Origin: Pseudomonadales bacterium
GTDB taxonomy: Bacteria > Pseudomonadota > Gammaproteobacteria > Pseudomonadales > Halieaceae
DNA: 64,000 bases
Reading direction: 5' to 3'
Assembly (NCBI GenBank): GCA_024234675.1
Contig: JACKNU010000005.1
Coordinates: forward strand, 62,001-126,000
Made by a program: the position numbers and the translations under genes. This document shows, one piece after another, positions 17,257 to 26,709 of this stretch; position 1 is the stretch's first letter, and every line of letters starts with the position of its first letter. The notes beneath the pieces are model-generated. The model was not told the DNA's origin, did not search any database, and saw only the letters and a program-made list of their open reading frames with translations.

Positions 17257-18777
17257 TCAGCGGGTAATCGTGAAACTGTCGAGTACCTCGCCTTCGGCGT
17301 CAATGAAATGCGCCCGCAATCTCTCCGGCCCCGCATCCACCACCACCGAGCCGATCACGGCCAGACCCCGGCGCCGGGGCTGCACGGTATCCGCCGGCTG
17401 CTCGATCATGGCCGGATGCCGCAGCCACTGGGACGCCTCCGTGAGGCCGGAACTGGAATCGGCCTTGCCACCGTTGCCGGTGACCGTATAGACGACCCGG
17501 TCATCCACGCCGCCGCTGGTGGGGCTCAATTGCCGGTATTCCTCGGTGCCGCGCCCCGAGGCGGGTCTGTTGGGATTGCCGTCCACCAGTTCCGCGTTGT
17601 TGGCGGCGGAATAGGTATCGGACTTGCCGGTCAGGTTGGTCAGGTAGAAGCTGCGCTCGTAGGAGTGCGAGTGACCGTTGTAGACCACGTCGACGCCATA
17701 CTGGTCAAACACCGGCACGAACTGCTCGCGCATCCACTGCTGCGGCATGTCGAAGCCGCCCAGTTTTTCGGTATCGTCCGAATCGTGGTTGGCGCCCTTC
17801 GAATAGGGCGGATGATGGAAAATGACGATGGTCCAGTCGGCATCGTTGCTGGAAAGATCCTCGATAAGCCAGGACTTCATGGCGGAGAGCTGGTCCGGGT
17901 CCCGGGCGCTGAGCTGGGAATCCAGGCTGACGATGTGCACCCTGCCGTAATCGAACGAGTAGTACTGCTCCGTGCCACTGGGCACGCCGCCGGCCTCGCC
18001 ATTGGTAGGCAGCGTAAATATATCCAGGTAGGGCATGCCGCGGGGCGTCGCGCCCGTGTCCTCGATCCAGCTGTCGGGGTCAGGTGACTGGCTGAACCCG
18101 GGCAGGGCGACGGTCGGATTCAGGAAACCCAGCCCCATTTCATGGTTGCCTATGGTCGGCCACAGGGCGAGCCGCTTCAACAGGGTAGGATAGGTCTCAA
18201 ATACGGCCTGCTGAAAGTTGAAATCGCTGCCCACATCGTAGGCGTTGTCCCCCAGCATGAGAAACACATCTACGGGCTCCCCGTCCCTGGCGGTGTAGGC
18301 TTGCATGCCGGCCAGCACTTCCAGGGCCTCGCCCTCGTGGTCCTCTCGCTCGTCATCGCCGCCGGTACCGGAGTCGCCGATAAGCCAGATGCGAGTGTTG
18401 CCATCGGCGGGCAACGAACCCGGCTGCGGGTGAGTAGTGAAGTACTGGTCAGCAGGCGCCTGCCTGGCACCGCCTATGGAATAGAAGTAGGTCACTTCGG
18501 GCAGGAGTCCGGTGAACGTCACCTGCTTGTGATCGCCCTCGGTCACCGTGGCATCCGCGTAGACTTTCAGGGTGTCCTGCAGGGTCCCGATACAGGCGGC
18601 GGTGGCCGCGCCGCGCCACTTGATCACCACGCTGGTATCGCTCAACTGTTGCAGGAACAGCCGTTCAGTGGGCACCTCTTCGCCCTTGCACTTGCGATTG
18701 TTGCCACCGTCCGAGCACGCGGACAGGGCCAGGAGCGAAATGACTGAAAGCGCTGTAATGAGGATTCTGCCTGACAT
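17257..18777 (-). CDS. Purple acid phosphatase-like metallophosphoesterase lipoprotein
   Basis: A secreted metallophosphoesterase of about 506 residues. The N-terminus is a lipoprotein signal ending in LLALSAC. A fibronectin-like N-terminal domain follows (VVIKWRGAATAAC...VTFTGLLPEVTYFYSI). The catalytic domain shows the purple-acid-phosphatase metal ligands in order: LIGDSGTGG, LGDNAYD, IGNHEMG, FHHPPYSKG and NGHSHSYERSF. The ATG at 18777 is preferred over that at 18798 because AAGG lies about 10 bases upstream and the signal peptide then begins directly. The substrate is unknown; a phosphomonoester or phosphodiester is likely. No Pho box was seen upstream. Confidence 0.88.
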   Translation of the reverse strand: MSGRILITALSVISLLALSACSDGGNNRKCKGEEVPTERLFLQQLSDTSVVIKWRGAATAACIGTLQDTLKVYADATVTEGDHKQVTFTGLLPEVTYFYSIGGARQAPADQYFTTHPQPGSLPADGNTRIWLIGDSGTGGDDEREDHEGEALEVLAGMQAYTARDGEPVDVFLMLGDNAYDVGSDFNFQQAVFETYPTLLKRLALWPTIGNHEMGLGFLNPTVALPGFSQSPDPDSWIEDTGATPRGMPYLDIFTLPTNGEAGGVPSGTEQYYSFDYGRVHIVSLDSQLSARDPDQLSAMKSWLIEDLSSNDADWTIVIFHHPPYSKGANHDSDDTEKLGGFDMPQQWMREQFVPVFDQYGVDVVYNGHSHSYERSFYLTNLTGKSDTYSAANNAELVDGNPNRPASGRGTEEYRQLSPTSGGVDDRVVYTVTGNGGKADSSSGLTEASQWLRHPAMIEQPADTVQPRRRGLAVIGSVVVDAGPERLRAHFIDAEGEVLDSFTITR

Positions 18778-18901
18778 AGGTATGCCCTTGTTAGCCATGC
18801 CGGAAGCCGGCTGTGCGTTGATTATTGTAGGGGAAAGCCGCTGCCGCCATGTTACTGCCTGTCCGTGCCCGCCAGCAATGGCAACCGTTCAAATAATCAG
18901 A

Positions 18902-18967
18902 CGCGCGGTAGCAGACGCGCGGTAGCAGGCGCGCGGTAGCAGGCGCGCGGTAGCAGGCGCGCGGCGC
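18902..18967. repeat. 14-bp intergenic tandem repeat
   Basis: CGCGCGGTAGCAGG, with one A variant in the first unit, is repeated four times head to tail and followed by a partial fifth copy. It lies between the sulfurtransferase stop (18972) and the phosphatase start (18777), both on the minus strand. It is not inside a gene. Confidence 0.9.
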
Positions 18968-18971
18968 CGGC

Positions 18972-19775
18972 CTAAAGGTGGCTGCACCAGTCGCTCCAGC
19001 TGCCGGCGTACAGCGTGGCGTCCTCCCGGCCCAGGGCGGCCAGGGAGAACAGGTTGACGCAGGCGGTCACGCCTGAGCCACAGTAGATGACCAGCTGGTC
19101 GGCGTCGAGGGCGTCACCCCAGTGTTCGCGCAGGCCAGATTCATCACGCAGCCTGCCGTCCGCCAGAGTGACACCCTGCCAGGGTCGGTTGACCGCTCCG
19201 GGGATGTGTCCCGCCACCGGGTCTATGGGCTCCTCCAGTCCCTGGTAACGCCGCTCCTCGCGGGAATCCACCACCAGGGCGCCGGCTGCCTGGGCCTCGC
19301 GCAGGCCCTCGATATCGCATTGGCCGCGGTAATCAGCCACCGCCGGCGCCACGTCCGCCACTGGCACGGGTACCTCGACCTCCGCCTGGCCACCGGCGGC
19401 CAGCCAGGCCTGGTAACCCCCGTTCAACAGGCGCGGCGGCCGGTAGCCCAGGCTGCGCATCAGCCACCACAGGCGGGTCGATCCGGCCAGGCGCGCGTCA
19501 TCGTAGGCCACGACCTCGGTGTGGCGGGTTACCCCGTAAGCCGCCAGGCGCGCCGCCATCTCCCGGGGCGGCGGCAGGGGGTGGCGCCCGCCGTGCCGAC
19601 CGGCGGGACCCGACAGGTCGCGACTCAGGTCCAGAAAGTGGGCGCCGGGAACATGGCCCTGCAGGTATTGCCGGCGACCGGCCTGGGGATCGGCCAGGGA
19701 AAAACGGCAATCGAACAGGACTGCCGGGTGTCCCGCCAGCAACTCGGCGGGTTCTATGGTCATGGCTGTGGCCAT
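18972..19775 (-). CDS. sseA: Sulfurtransferase, two rhodanese domains (3-mercaptopyruvate/thiosulfate type)
   Basis: The 267-residue protein has an inactive N-terminal rhodanese domain (AVLFDCRFSLADPQAG, HVPGAHFLDLSRDLSGP) and an active C-terminal one. The nucleophile is the Cys in VIYCGSGVTACV; the CGSGVTA loop resembles 3-mercaptopyruvate sulfurtransferases more than the CRKGVTA loop of classic thiosulfate rhodaneses. It moves sulfane sulfur from mercaptopyruvate or thiosulfate to an acceptor such as cyanide or thiols. The assignment within the family is moderately sure. It ends just before a 14-bp tandem repeat array. Confidence 0.9.
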   Translation of the reverse strand: MATAMTIEPAELLAGHPAVLFDCRFSLADPQAGRRQYLQGHVPGAHFLDLSRDLSGPAGRHGGRHPLPPPREMAARLAAYGVTRHTEVVAYDDARLAGSTRLWWLMRSLGYRPPRLLNGGYQAWLAAGGQAEVEVPVPVADVAPAVADYRGQCDIEGLREAQAAGALVVDSREERRYQGLEEPIDPVAGHIPGAVNRPWQGVTLADGRLRDESGLREHWGDALDADQLVIYCGSGVTACVNLFSLAALGREDATLYAGSWSDWCSHL

Positions 19776-19885
19776 CGGTCTACTCCCTGGAAGATAACTC
19801 TGGACGGCGGGGGGCGCGGACTAAATAGTAGGCGAAACGGGCAAATTTCAATAGACTTGCCAGAAGCCACCCACGGGATGTCATT

Positions 19886-20389
19886 GTGGTTACCGTTACC
19901 CGCACACCATCGGGGCTGATGATAATTGTTCAACCCAATCGCTCCTCCAGTTGGCGCGGCAACCAGCTGGCCCTGCTGGCCGTGGCGATTCCCTCCCTGG
20001 GCCTGGCCACCGGTTTTGCCCTGCTGGGCGCCTGGCCCATCCTGCCGCTGGCGGGACTGGAGCTGACCGCACTGGGCTCGGCGCTTTACTACGTCAACTG
20101 GAAGCTGCAGTACCGCCACATCATTACCCTTAGCGAGGACAGTGTCAGCGTGGACAAGGGCTTCCACGCCCCGGTACAGAGCTGGACCTTCCCACGCCAG
20201 GGCACAGACCTGGCGATCGTGCCTGAACGCCACCCCTGGGAGGGGCCCGAACTGTCCCTGCAGGGCACTGGTGAGTCTGTCAGCGTCGGCGAATTCCTCA
20301 ACCGCGAGGACAGCCTGAAACTGGCCGCCCTGTTGCGCCAGGAGATGCGGGTGGGCAGCCACGGTCCCCGGGGCCAACGCACGTTCTAG
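19886..20389 (+). CDS. DUF2244 membrane protein
   Basis: The 167-residue protein carries two adjacent membrane helices (LALLAVAIPSLGLATGFALL and PILPLAGLELTALGSALYYV), then a hydrophilic C-terminal part. NRSSSWRGNQLALL and the PLAGLEL core match the DUF2244 family, whose function is unknown. The GTG at 19886 has a weak GGGA upstream; an ATG at 19919 (MIIVQPNRS) is an equally possible start. It is divergent from the sulfurtransferase and convergent with the enoyl-CoA hydratase gene. Confidence 0.82.
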   Translation: MVTVTRTPSGLMIIVQPNRSSSWRGNQLALLAVAIPSLGLATGFALLGAWPILPLAGLELTALGSALYYVNWKLQYRHIITLSEDSVSVDKGFHAPVQSWTFPRQGTDLAIVPERHPWEGPELSLQGTGESVSVGEFLNREDSLKLAALLRQEMRVGSHGPRGQRTF

Positions 20390-20433
20390 ATCCGGCCTCG
20401 CAGGAGGCGATTTCATGCGGCCCCCGGTAGCCT

Positions 20434-21210
20434 TCAGATGTCGCCGAAATCACCGTGGCGGCCACGGCCGGCGGCAAAGCGGCTGGCGCCCTCCAGGGTT
20501 TCGCGGCTGTCGATAACCTCCATGCCCCGGCGGAACTCGTTGGCCAGGGCGCTCTCCAGGGATTGTCCCCACTGCTCATAGGCACTGAGGCGGTCCGAGC
20601 GCAGGCAGTTCTGGGGAAACGCGCTCAGGGTGCGGGCCAGGGCCAGCGCCTCGTTGAGCGCCTCGCCATCCGCCACCAGCCGGTTGGCCAGCCCCATTTC
20701 CAGTGCCTCCCGGGCGTCCACGGGGCGCCCGGTGAGAATCAGGTCCATGGCGCGGCTGTGGCCTATAAGCCGCGGCAGTCGCACCGTACCGCCGTCGATC
20801 AGGGGCACGCCCCAGCGCCGGCAGAACACCCCCAGCACGGCACTGCGCTCCACCACCCGCAGGTCGCACCACAGGGCGAGTTCCAGCCCGCCGGCCACCG
20901 CGTGGCCCGCGATGGCGGCTATCACGGGCTTACCCAGCACCATGCGCGAGGGCCCCATGGGGCCATCCCCCTGGGGCGAGAGACGATTGCTACCGGCCTC
21001 GGCGGCCACCGCCTTGAGGTCGGCGCCGGCGCAGAAACTGCCGTTTTCCCCGTACAGGATGGCCACATCACTGTCCGGGTTGGCGTCAAACTCGCGAAAC
21101 GCATCCGCCAGGGCCTGCGCGGTACGCGCGTCCACCGCGTTGCGCACCTCTGGTCTGGCCAGGCGCACGATCGTGATCCTGTCCCGTACTTCTGTCCTGA
21201 TCGTATCCAT
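20434..21210 (-). CDS. Enoyl-CoA hydratase/isomerase (crotonase family)
   Basis: A 258-residue crotonase-fold enzyme. The two oxyanion-hole segments are visible: GENGSFCAGADLKAVA near residue 65 and GHAVAGGLELALWCDLRV near residue 105. WGVPLIDGGTVRLPRLIG follows. The glutamates used by classical hydratases are not clearly placed, so it could be a hydratase, isomerase or related CoA-ester enzyme. The ATG at 21210 is supported by GAGGAG about 10 bases upstream; the frame is open further but without a site. It is divergent from the DUF3604 gene. Confidence 0.88.
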   Translation of the reverse strand: MDTIRTEVRDRITIVRLARPEVRNAVDARTAQALADAFREFDANPDSDVAILYGENGSFCAGADLKAVAAEAGSNRLSPQGDGPMGPSRMVLGKPVIAAIAGHAVAGGLELALWCDLRVVERSAVLGVFCRRWGVPLIDGGTVRLPRLIGHSRAMDLILTGRPVDAREALEMGLANRLVADGEALNEALALARTLSAFPQNCLRSDRLSAYEQWGQSLESALANEFRRGMEVIDSRETLEGASRFAAGRGRHGDFGDI

Positions 21211-21363
21211 AAGGCACTTCTCCTCAGTCGTCTCCAGGCCGCGGCCACCAGCCCCGCCCCGGTGTGCAGACGCGGGAGAGTCAGCGGTTGGTCGCTGGAC
21301 CTGGCTTCGCCTGCGCACTATGCTCCGAGGCGATTACACTCATAACAAATGGGTTCGAGGATA

Positions 21364-23391
21364 ATGAAAGCACATATCTCCCTTGGCTGCTGCATCCTGC
21401 TCGCCCTGTGGGGCTGCTCCGAGCCACCGCAGGAGCTATCCATCGGCAGCGGCGACCGGCCATCCGGCGAGATTTTCCCGGCAAACGAGGAGGTTCTCAC
21501 CCTGCGGCCGCCGGCCAACCCGGACCGCAACGCCTATTTCGGTGATCTGCACGTGCACACCGCCTACTCCTTTGACGCCTATGTCTTCGGCAACACCAGT
21601 ATGCCCGACGACGCCTATCGCTATGCCAAGGGCTATCCGCTTGACCACCCCAGCGGCTATCGCATCCAGCTGCAAAAGCCACTGGACTTTTACGCGGTCA
21701 CCGACCACGCCATGTTTCTCGGTCTGGTGCGGGAGGCGGCAGACACCAGCACCCGTTTCTCCCAATACCCGGTCGCGGAACCACTGCACAACATCAATGC
21801 CTGGTACAACATGAATGAGCTCAGCCTGGGCAAACGCGCGCGGAATTTCGCGACTTTCCTCTCGGCCACGGTGGCCGGCATGCTGGATGGCAGTATTGAT
21901 ACAGCGGTGACAGATGCGGTCACCAGGTCGGCCTGGCTCGATACCATTCGCGCGGCTGACGAGGCCTATGTCCCGGGAAGCTTCACCACCTTCGCGGCCT
22001 ACGAGTACACCACCTCTACCGATGACATGGGTAACCTGCACCGCAATGTCATCTTCAGGGATACCGATAAACTGCCCGCCGTACCCTTCTCCCGCTTCAA
22101 CTCACAGGATCCCGAGGGCCTGTGGAACTGGATGGACGCACTGCGCGCCGAGGGCATTGAAAGCCTCGCCATTCCCCATAATTCCAACGGCTCCAACGGC
22201 CAGATGTTCAAACTGGTGGACTGGGCCGGCAACCCCATGGACGATGATTACTCGACACAGCGCCTGCGCAACGAACCGCTGGTGGAAATTACCCAGATCA
22301 AGGGCACCTCGGATACCCACCCGCTATTATCAACCAATGACGAGTGGGCCAACTTCGAGATCGCCCCCTACCGGGTGGCCACCACCCTGTACAGTGAGCC
22401 CGCGGGTGGCTATGTGCGCGACGCCTACCTGCGCGGCCTGCAACTGGCGGCCGGCGGCGTGGTCAACCCCTACACCTTCGGACTGATCGGCTCCAGCGAC
22501 ACCCACAACAGCGCCACGGCACCCGAAGAGCGCACCTATTTCTCAAAGGTCGGCATGTTGGATGGGACCGCCGCATTGCGCGGCTCGGTACCCGCCTCGT
22601 TCCTGTCCGGGGCAATCGCGAAATGGACGGCCCCTGATACCGTGAAGGAGGTGGACGGCAAGGACTATTTCGCCATGTCGTCCTTCGAATACTGGTCCGC
22701 CTCGGGCCTGGCCGGTGTCTGGGCCGAGGAAAACACCCGCGAATCGATCTACGCCGCCTTCCGCCGCAAGGAGACCTTCGCCACCAGCGGCCCGCGCATG
22801 AAAGTGCGATTTTTTGCCGGCTATGACTTTAGCCCACACATGCTGGCCGGCAGGGAAGTCGTGAGCGCTGCCTACGCCGGTGGTGTCGCCATGGGCGGCG
22901 ACCTGCAGGGCGAGGCCGGTCGACAGCCCGGCTTCCTGACATGGGCGCTGGCGGACCCCGACGGGGCGCCGCTGCAGCGCATACAGGTGATCAAGGGATA
23001 CCTGGAAAACGGCGAGCATCGCGAGCGCATCTACGACGTGGCCTGCAGTGACGGCCTGGTGGCGGATCCCGCCACCGGCCTGTGCCCCGACAACGACGCC
23101 GCGGTGAACCTGGCGGACTGCTCCATCAGCGCCGGGGTCGGCGCCAGTGAGTTGCAAGCGCTCTGGTATGACCCCGACTTCGACCCGGCGCAGGAGGCGT
23201 TCTATTACCTGCGCGTGCTGGAGAACCCGACCTGCCGCTGGTCCACCTGGGACGCGATTCGCGCGGGGGTAGAGCCGCGCTCCGATTTGCCGAAAACCAT
23301 CCAGGAGCGCGCCTGGTCCTCGCCGATCTGGTATCGGCCCGCCGGGACAGGGGAAATCACGGCGCCCGCTGACCCGGCGGACGCCGCTTGA
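21364..23391 (+). CDS. DUF3604 lipoprotein (PHP-like metal-dependent hydrolase fold)
   Basis: This 675-residue protein begins with a lipoprotein signal (MKAHISLGCCILLALWGC), then a short linker. The DUF3604 domain opens with YFGDLHVHTAYSFDAY, the PHP-type metal-binding HxH motif. It continues with FYAVTDHAMFLG, LAIPHNSNGSNG, GLIGSSDTHNSA and RKETFATSGPRMKVRFF. The family is widespread in marine bacteria and is annotated as unknown or as a hydrolase; its substrate is not established. The ATG at 21364 is chosen over 21349 because GAGG lies 8 bases before it and the signal peptide then starts cleanly. It converges tail to tail with kbp, with one base between. Confidence 0.88.
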   Translation: MKAHISLGCCILLALWGCSEPPQELSIGSGDRPSGEIFPANEEVLTLRPPANPDRNAYFGDLHVHTAYSFDAYVFGNTSMPDDAYRYAKGYPLDHPSGYRIQLQKPLDFYAVTDHAMFLGLVREAADTSTRFSQYPVAEPLHNINAWYNMNELSLGKRARNFATFLSATVAGMLDGSIDTAVTDAVTRSAWLDTIRAADEAYVPGSFTTFAAYEYTTSTDDMGNLHRNVIFRDTDKLPAVPFSRFNSQDPEGLWNWMDALRAEGIESLAIPHNSNGSNGQMFKLVDWAGNPMDDDYSTQRLRNEPLVEITQIKGTSDTHPLLSTNDEWANFEIAPYRVATTLYSEPAGGYVRDAYLRGLQLAAGGVVNPYTFGLIGSSDTHNSATAPEERTYFSKVGMLDGTAALRGSVPASFLSGAIAKWTAPDTVKEVDGKDYFAMSSFEYWSASGLAGVWAEENTRESIYAAFRRKETFATSGPRMKVRFFAGYDFSPHMLAGREVVSAAYAGGVAMGGDLQGEAGRQPGFLTWALADPDGAPLQRIQVIKGYLENGEHRERIYDVACSDGLVADPATGLCPDNDAAVNLADCSISAGVGASELQALWYDPDFDPAQEAFYYLRVLENPTCRWSTWDAIRAGVEPRSDLPKTIQERAWSSPIWYRPAGTGEITAPADPADAA

Positions 23392-23392
23392 G

Positions 23393-23881
23393 CTACAGCG
23401 CGGGTATGCGCAGGCTCTGACCGGGATAAATCTTGTCCGGGTCCTTCAGCATGGGCTGGTTGGCCTCGAAAATGACGGTGTACTTGCTGGCTGAACCGTA
23501 TTGCTGCTGGGCGATTTTGCCCAGGGTATCCCCCGACTTGACCGTGTAGAAGGTCGCTTCGCCCGCCCCGGCCGCAGCGGCCGGCGCAGCCCCGGCCGCC
23601 GCCGGCGCGTCGACCCGCAGCTGGCAGTCCACCGTGGCGATACCGAACTGGTTGCCGGCACACAGCACGATCTTCTCCAGGGCTTCCTGGCTGGGAGCTG
23701 TGCCGGTGAGCACCGCATTGTCGCCCTTCACCTGCACGGAGACCTGCTCGCCCTCCACGTCCAGCTCCGCCACCTTGGCGGCGATACTCCTGGTGCGCAG
23801 CTCGTCCAGGCGCTCCGGCGAAACCTCTACCGGGGCGGTAATATCCTCACCGGCGTCTTTCATAAAATCGAACAGTCCCAT
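23393..23881 (-). CDS. kbp: BON-LysM protein, homologue of potassium-binding protein Kbp/YgaU
   Basis: The 162-residue protein begins MGLFDFMKDAGEDI like E. coli Kbp. It has a BON domain (about residues 30-95, with QVKGDNAVLTGTAPSQEALEKIVL), an Ala/Gly-rich linker and a LysM domain (FYTVKSGDTLGKIAQQQYG to IYPGQSLRIPAL). Kbp is a cytoplasmic potassium sensor in E. coli; that role is inferred by homology. There is no signal peptide. It is divergent from rimO across about 200 bases. Confidence 0.9.
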   Translation of the reverse strand: MGLFDFMKDAGEDITAPVEVSPERLDELRTRSIAAKVAELDVEGEQVSVQVKGDNAVLTGTAPSQEALEKIVLCAGNQFGIATVDCQLRVDAPAAAGAAPAAAAGAGEATFYTVKSGDTLGKIAQQQYGSASKYTVIFEANQPMLKDPDKIYPGQSLRIPAL

Positions 23882-24085
23882 TGCTTAACCCTTTTCCTTG
23901 ACAGAATACGTAACCACCATTTCCCGGGCCGCAGTTTCTCCCGAACCCTGTGCACTATAGCCGATACAGGGGTGCCCGCAACGTATGGCCGCTCGCCGGA
24001 CCTCGCCACAGGAAGGCGCGGCGTTTTGGTGTATACTCTCGCCCCCGTTTTGGCCACGCGCCCCTTCTAGGATGGTGTATTCACT

Positions 24086-25411
24086 ATGCCCAAGCAAAAC
24101 TCCCCCAACGTCGGGTTTGTATCCCTGGGCTGCCCCAAGGCACTGGTCGACTCCGAGCGCATCCTCACCCAGCTGAAAATCGACGGCTATGAGATCGTCC
24201 CCAGCTACCAGGACGCCCAGATCGTGGTGGTCAACACCTGCGGCTTTATCGACAGCGCCAAGCAGGAATCCCTGGACGCCATCGGTGAGGCCATCAGTGA
24301 GAACGGCCGGGTGATCGTCACCGGCTGCATGGGCAAGGGCGATGACGCCCGCGCCATCAGGGAACTGCACCCCAAAGTGCTCAGCGTTACCGGCCCGGCG
24401 GCCTATGAGGAAGTGGTGAACGCGGTGCACCAGTACGTGCCCCACACCCCGCAACACGACCCCTTCCAGGACCTGGTGCCCCCCCAGGGCGTAAAGCTGA
24501 CCCCGCGCCACTACGCCTACCTGAAAATCTCCGAGGGCTGCAACCACCGCTGCAGCTTCTGCATCATCCCGGCCATGCGCGGCGACCTGGTCAGCCGTCC
24601 CATCGGCGAGGTCATGGACGAAGCGGAACGGCTGGTGCGCGCCGGCGTGCGCGAGTTGCTGGTTATCTCCCAGGACACCAGCGCCTACGGGGTGGACACC
24701 AAATTCCGCACCGGCTTCTGGAACGGGCGCCCGCTGAAAACCCATATGCAGCAGTTGTGCGAGGCGCTGGGGGAATTCGGCATCTGGGTGAGGCTGCACT
24801 ACGTCTACCCCTACCCGCACGTGGACAAGGTGGTGCCGCTGATGGCGGAGGGCAAAATCCTCCCCTACCTGGATGTTCCCCTGCAACACGGCAGCCCGGA
24901 GATTCTCAAACGCATGAAGAGGCCGGCGGCTGCGGAAAAGGCACTGGAGCGCATCCAGCGCTGGCGGCAGATCTGCCCCGCTATCACCCTGCGCAGCACC
25001 TTCATCGTCGGTTTCCCGGGGGAGACCGATGGGGACTTCGAACAGTTGCTGGAATTTATCCAGGAAGCGCAACTGGACCGGGTGGGCTGTTTCCAGTACT
25101 CCCCGGTACAGGGGGCCAGCGCCAACGACCTGCCGGATCCTGTGCCGGAGGAGTTGAAGCAGGAGCGCTGGGAGCGCTTCATGGCGCTGCAGCAGGAGAT
25201 CAGCGCCGCGCGACTGCAGGCCAAGGTCGGCCGCACTATCGAGATCCTGGTGGACTCGGTGGATGAGCAGGGCGCGGTGGGACGCTCCAGCGCCGATGCG
25301 CCGGAGATCGACGGCAGGGTGTTCCTGGATGGCCACACCGACCTGAACCCCGGCGACTTCGTCGAGGCCGAGGTGACGGCCGCCGATGAGTACGACCTGT
25401 GGGCCGGCTGA
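24086..25411 (+). CDS. rimO: Ribosomal protein uS12 (Asp88) methylthiotransferase RimO
   Basis: RimO is a radical-SAM enzyme with two [4Fe-4S] clusters that adds a methylthio group to an aspartate of S12. The N-terminal UPF0004 domain has the cluster cysteines in SLGCPKALVDSE (C16), NTCGFIDSAK and VTGCMGKG. The radical-SAM motif is C152-x3-C156-x2-C159 in SEGCNHRCSFCIIP, followed by LVISQDTSAYG. A TRAM domain ends the 441-residue protein. TATACT at 24032-24037 could be a -10 element, but no convincing -35 is seen. Confidence 0.97.
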   Translation: MPKQNSPNVGFVSLGCPKALVDSERILTQLKIDGYEIVPSYQDAQIVVVNTCGFIDSAKQESLDAIGEAISENGRVIVTGCMGKGDDARAIRELHPKVLSVTGPAAYEEVVNAVHQYVPHTPQHDPFQDLVPPQGVKLTPRHYAYLKISEGCNHRCSFCIIPAMRGDLVSRPIGEVMDEAERLVRAGVRELLVISQDTSAYGVDTKFRTGFWNGRPLKTHMQQLCEALGEFGIWVRLHYVYPYPHVDKVVPLMAEGKILPYLDVPLQHGSPEILKRMKRPAAAEKALERIQRWRQICPAITLRSTFIVGFPGETDGDFEQLLEFIQEAQLDRVGCFQYSPVQGASANDLPDPVPEELKQERWERFMALQQEISAARLQAKVGRTIEILVDSVDEQGAVGRSSADAPEIDGRVFLDGHTDLNPGDFVEAEVTAADEYDLWAG

Positions 25412-25424
25412 GCGCCCACTCCAG

Positions 25425-26132
25425 GTGAATCTGCTGTTGTTCAGCGCGGGGGACTACTGCGAGCCAGGCCAGATACGCATTACCGACCGCCGCCTGCAAC
25501 ACCTGCGGCAGGTCCTGGGCGCCAGTGTCGGCGACGAGTTGCGGGTGGGGGAAATCGACGGCCTCGTCGGCACCGGAGTCATACGGGAACTCGACGACAG
25601 ACGCGCCATATTGACCGTCGCCCTGGACCAGCCTGCGCCGGACAAACTCCCCCTGCGGCTGGTGCTCGCCCTGCCCCGCCCCAAGATGCTGCGGCGCATC
25701 CTGCGCACGGCGGCGGAACTGGGGGTGGCCGAGTTGCACCTGATCAACAGCTACCGGGTGGAGAAAAGTTACTGGCAGACCCCTGCGCTGGCGCCGCCGA
25801 CAGTGCGCGAGTACCTGTTACAGGGCCTGGAACAGGCCCGTGACACCCGGGTTCCCGAGGTGCTTTGCCACCCGCGCTTCCGGCCCTTCGCAGAGGACAC
25901 CCTTCCCGGCCTGGCCCGCGATCACACCGCCCTGCTGGCCCAGCCGGGCGCTTACCCCACCTGCCCCCGCGACAGCCGGGAGTCCACCCTGCTGGTGATC
26001 GGGCCGGAGGGCGGGTTCATTCCCTACGAGGTGGAAAAGCTGCAGGCGGCCGGCTGCCGGGCGGTGTCCCTGGGACCGCGAATACTGCGGGTTGAAACCG
26101 CCCTGACGGCACTGCTGGGCCGCCTGTTCTAG
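25425..26132 (+). CDS. rsmE: 16S rRNA (uracil(1498)-N3)-methyltransferase RsmE
   Basis: RsmE methylates N3 of U1498 in 16S rRNA and belongs to the SPOUT (knotted) methyltransferases. The protein has 235 residues. The N-terminal PUA-like part includes HLRQVLGASVGDELRVGE. The knot region shows LPRPKMLRRILRTAAELGVAELHL, LLVIGPEGGFIPYEVEKLQ and SLGPRILRVETALTAL, the family hallmark. The GTG at 25425 lies 13 bases after the rimO stop and gives the normal N-terminus, so the two genes are probably co-transcribed. Confidence 0.95.
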   Translation: MNLLLFSAGDYCEPGQIRITDRRLQHLRQVLGASVGDELRVGEIDGLVGTGVIRELDDRRAILTVALDQPAPDKLPLRLVLALPRPKMLRRILRTAAELGVAELHLINSYRVEKSYWQTPALAPPTVREYLLQGLEQARDTRVPEVLCHPRFRPFAEDTLPGLARDHTALLAQPGAYPTCPRDSRESTLLVIGPEGGFIPYEVEKLQAAGCRAVSLGPRILRVETALTALLGRLF

Positions 26133-26239
26133 CGCACCCGCCTCCGCTCTCGGCATTCTTTGACGAGGGTCAAGGCGGTGTACCCGCCGGCAGGCTAACG
26201 TTGCAGGCATCAGGCAACAGCACCACAGAGGTATCAGCA

Positions 26240-26701
26240 ATGCTCACCGTAGCGGAAATAATGACCCGGGAACCCTACACCCTGGGCCCGGACGACACCC
26301 TGGCCAGCGCCCGCAAGTTGATGGCCGAGCACCACATCAGGCATGTCCCCGTGCTGAGTGCCGAGGGCACGTTGATAGGCGTGGTTACCCAGCGCGATAT
26401 ACTCGCCGCCAGCGACTCCCGGGTGGTGAACCGCCAGGGTGAGGCGGGGGAAGAAAACTATGTTGCCCTGTCCGCGATTATGACCACCCCTGTGCAAACG
26501 GTAGACGAGAATGCCAGCCTGCGCGGCACGGCCATGCACCTGCAGAAAAACAAGCTGGGCTGCCTGCCGGTACTGCGCAAGGGCAAGCTGGTAGGCATCA
26601 TCACCGACTCGGACTTTATCGCCATCGCCATCAACCTGATGGAACAGATCGAGCAGGGGGAGCCGGACGAACTCGATTTCGAAGACGAGGATTTTTCCTG
26701 A
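26240..26701 (+). CDS. CBS-pair domain protein
   Basis: The 153-residue protein consists almost entirely of two CBS domains. The first is about residues 5-65 (TVAEIMTREPYTLGPDDTL, HHIRHVPVLSAEGTLIGVVT), the second about 80-135 (SAIMTTPVQTVDENASL, KLGCLPVLRKGKLVGIITDSDF). An acidic tail closes it. CBS pairs bind adenosine nucleotides and act as regulatory sensors; the target is unknown. The ATG at 26240 has GAGG upstream; an earlier in-frame ATG at 26201 has no site. It converges with msrA, leaving 8 bases between the stops. Confidence 0.9.
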   Translation: MLTVAEIMTREPYTLGPDDTLASARKLMAEHHIRHVPVLSAEGTLIGVVTQRDILAASDSRVVNRQGEAGEENYVALSAIMTTPVQTVDENASLRGTAMHLQKNKLGCLPVLRKGKLVGIITDSDFIAIAINLMEQIEQGEPDELDFEDEDFS

Positions 26702-26709
26702 GGGCCGAG

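Noticed and set aside
18902..18967. Short CRISPR array
   Set aside because: The units are direct 14-base tandem repeats without spacers, and there are no cas genes.
23885..25336. A 483-codon minus-strand frame opposite rimO
   Set aside because: It is the shadow of rimO, whose radical-SAM and TRAM motifs are intact.
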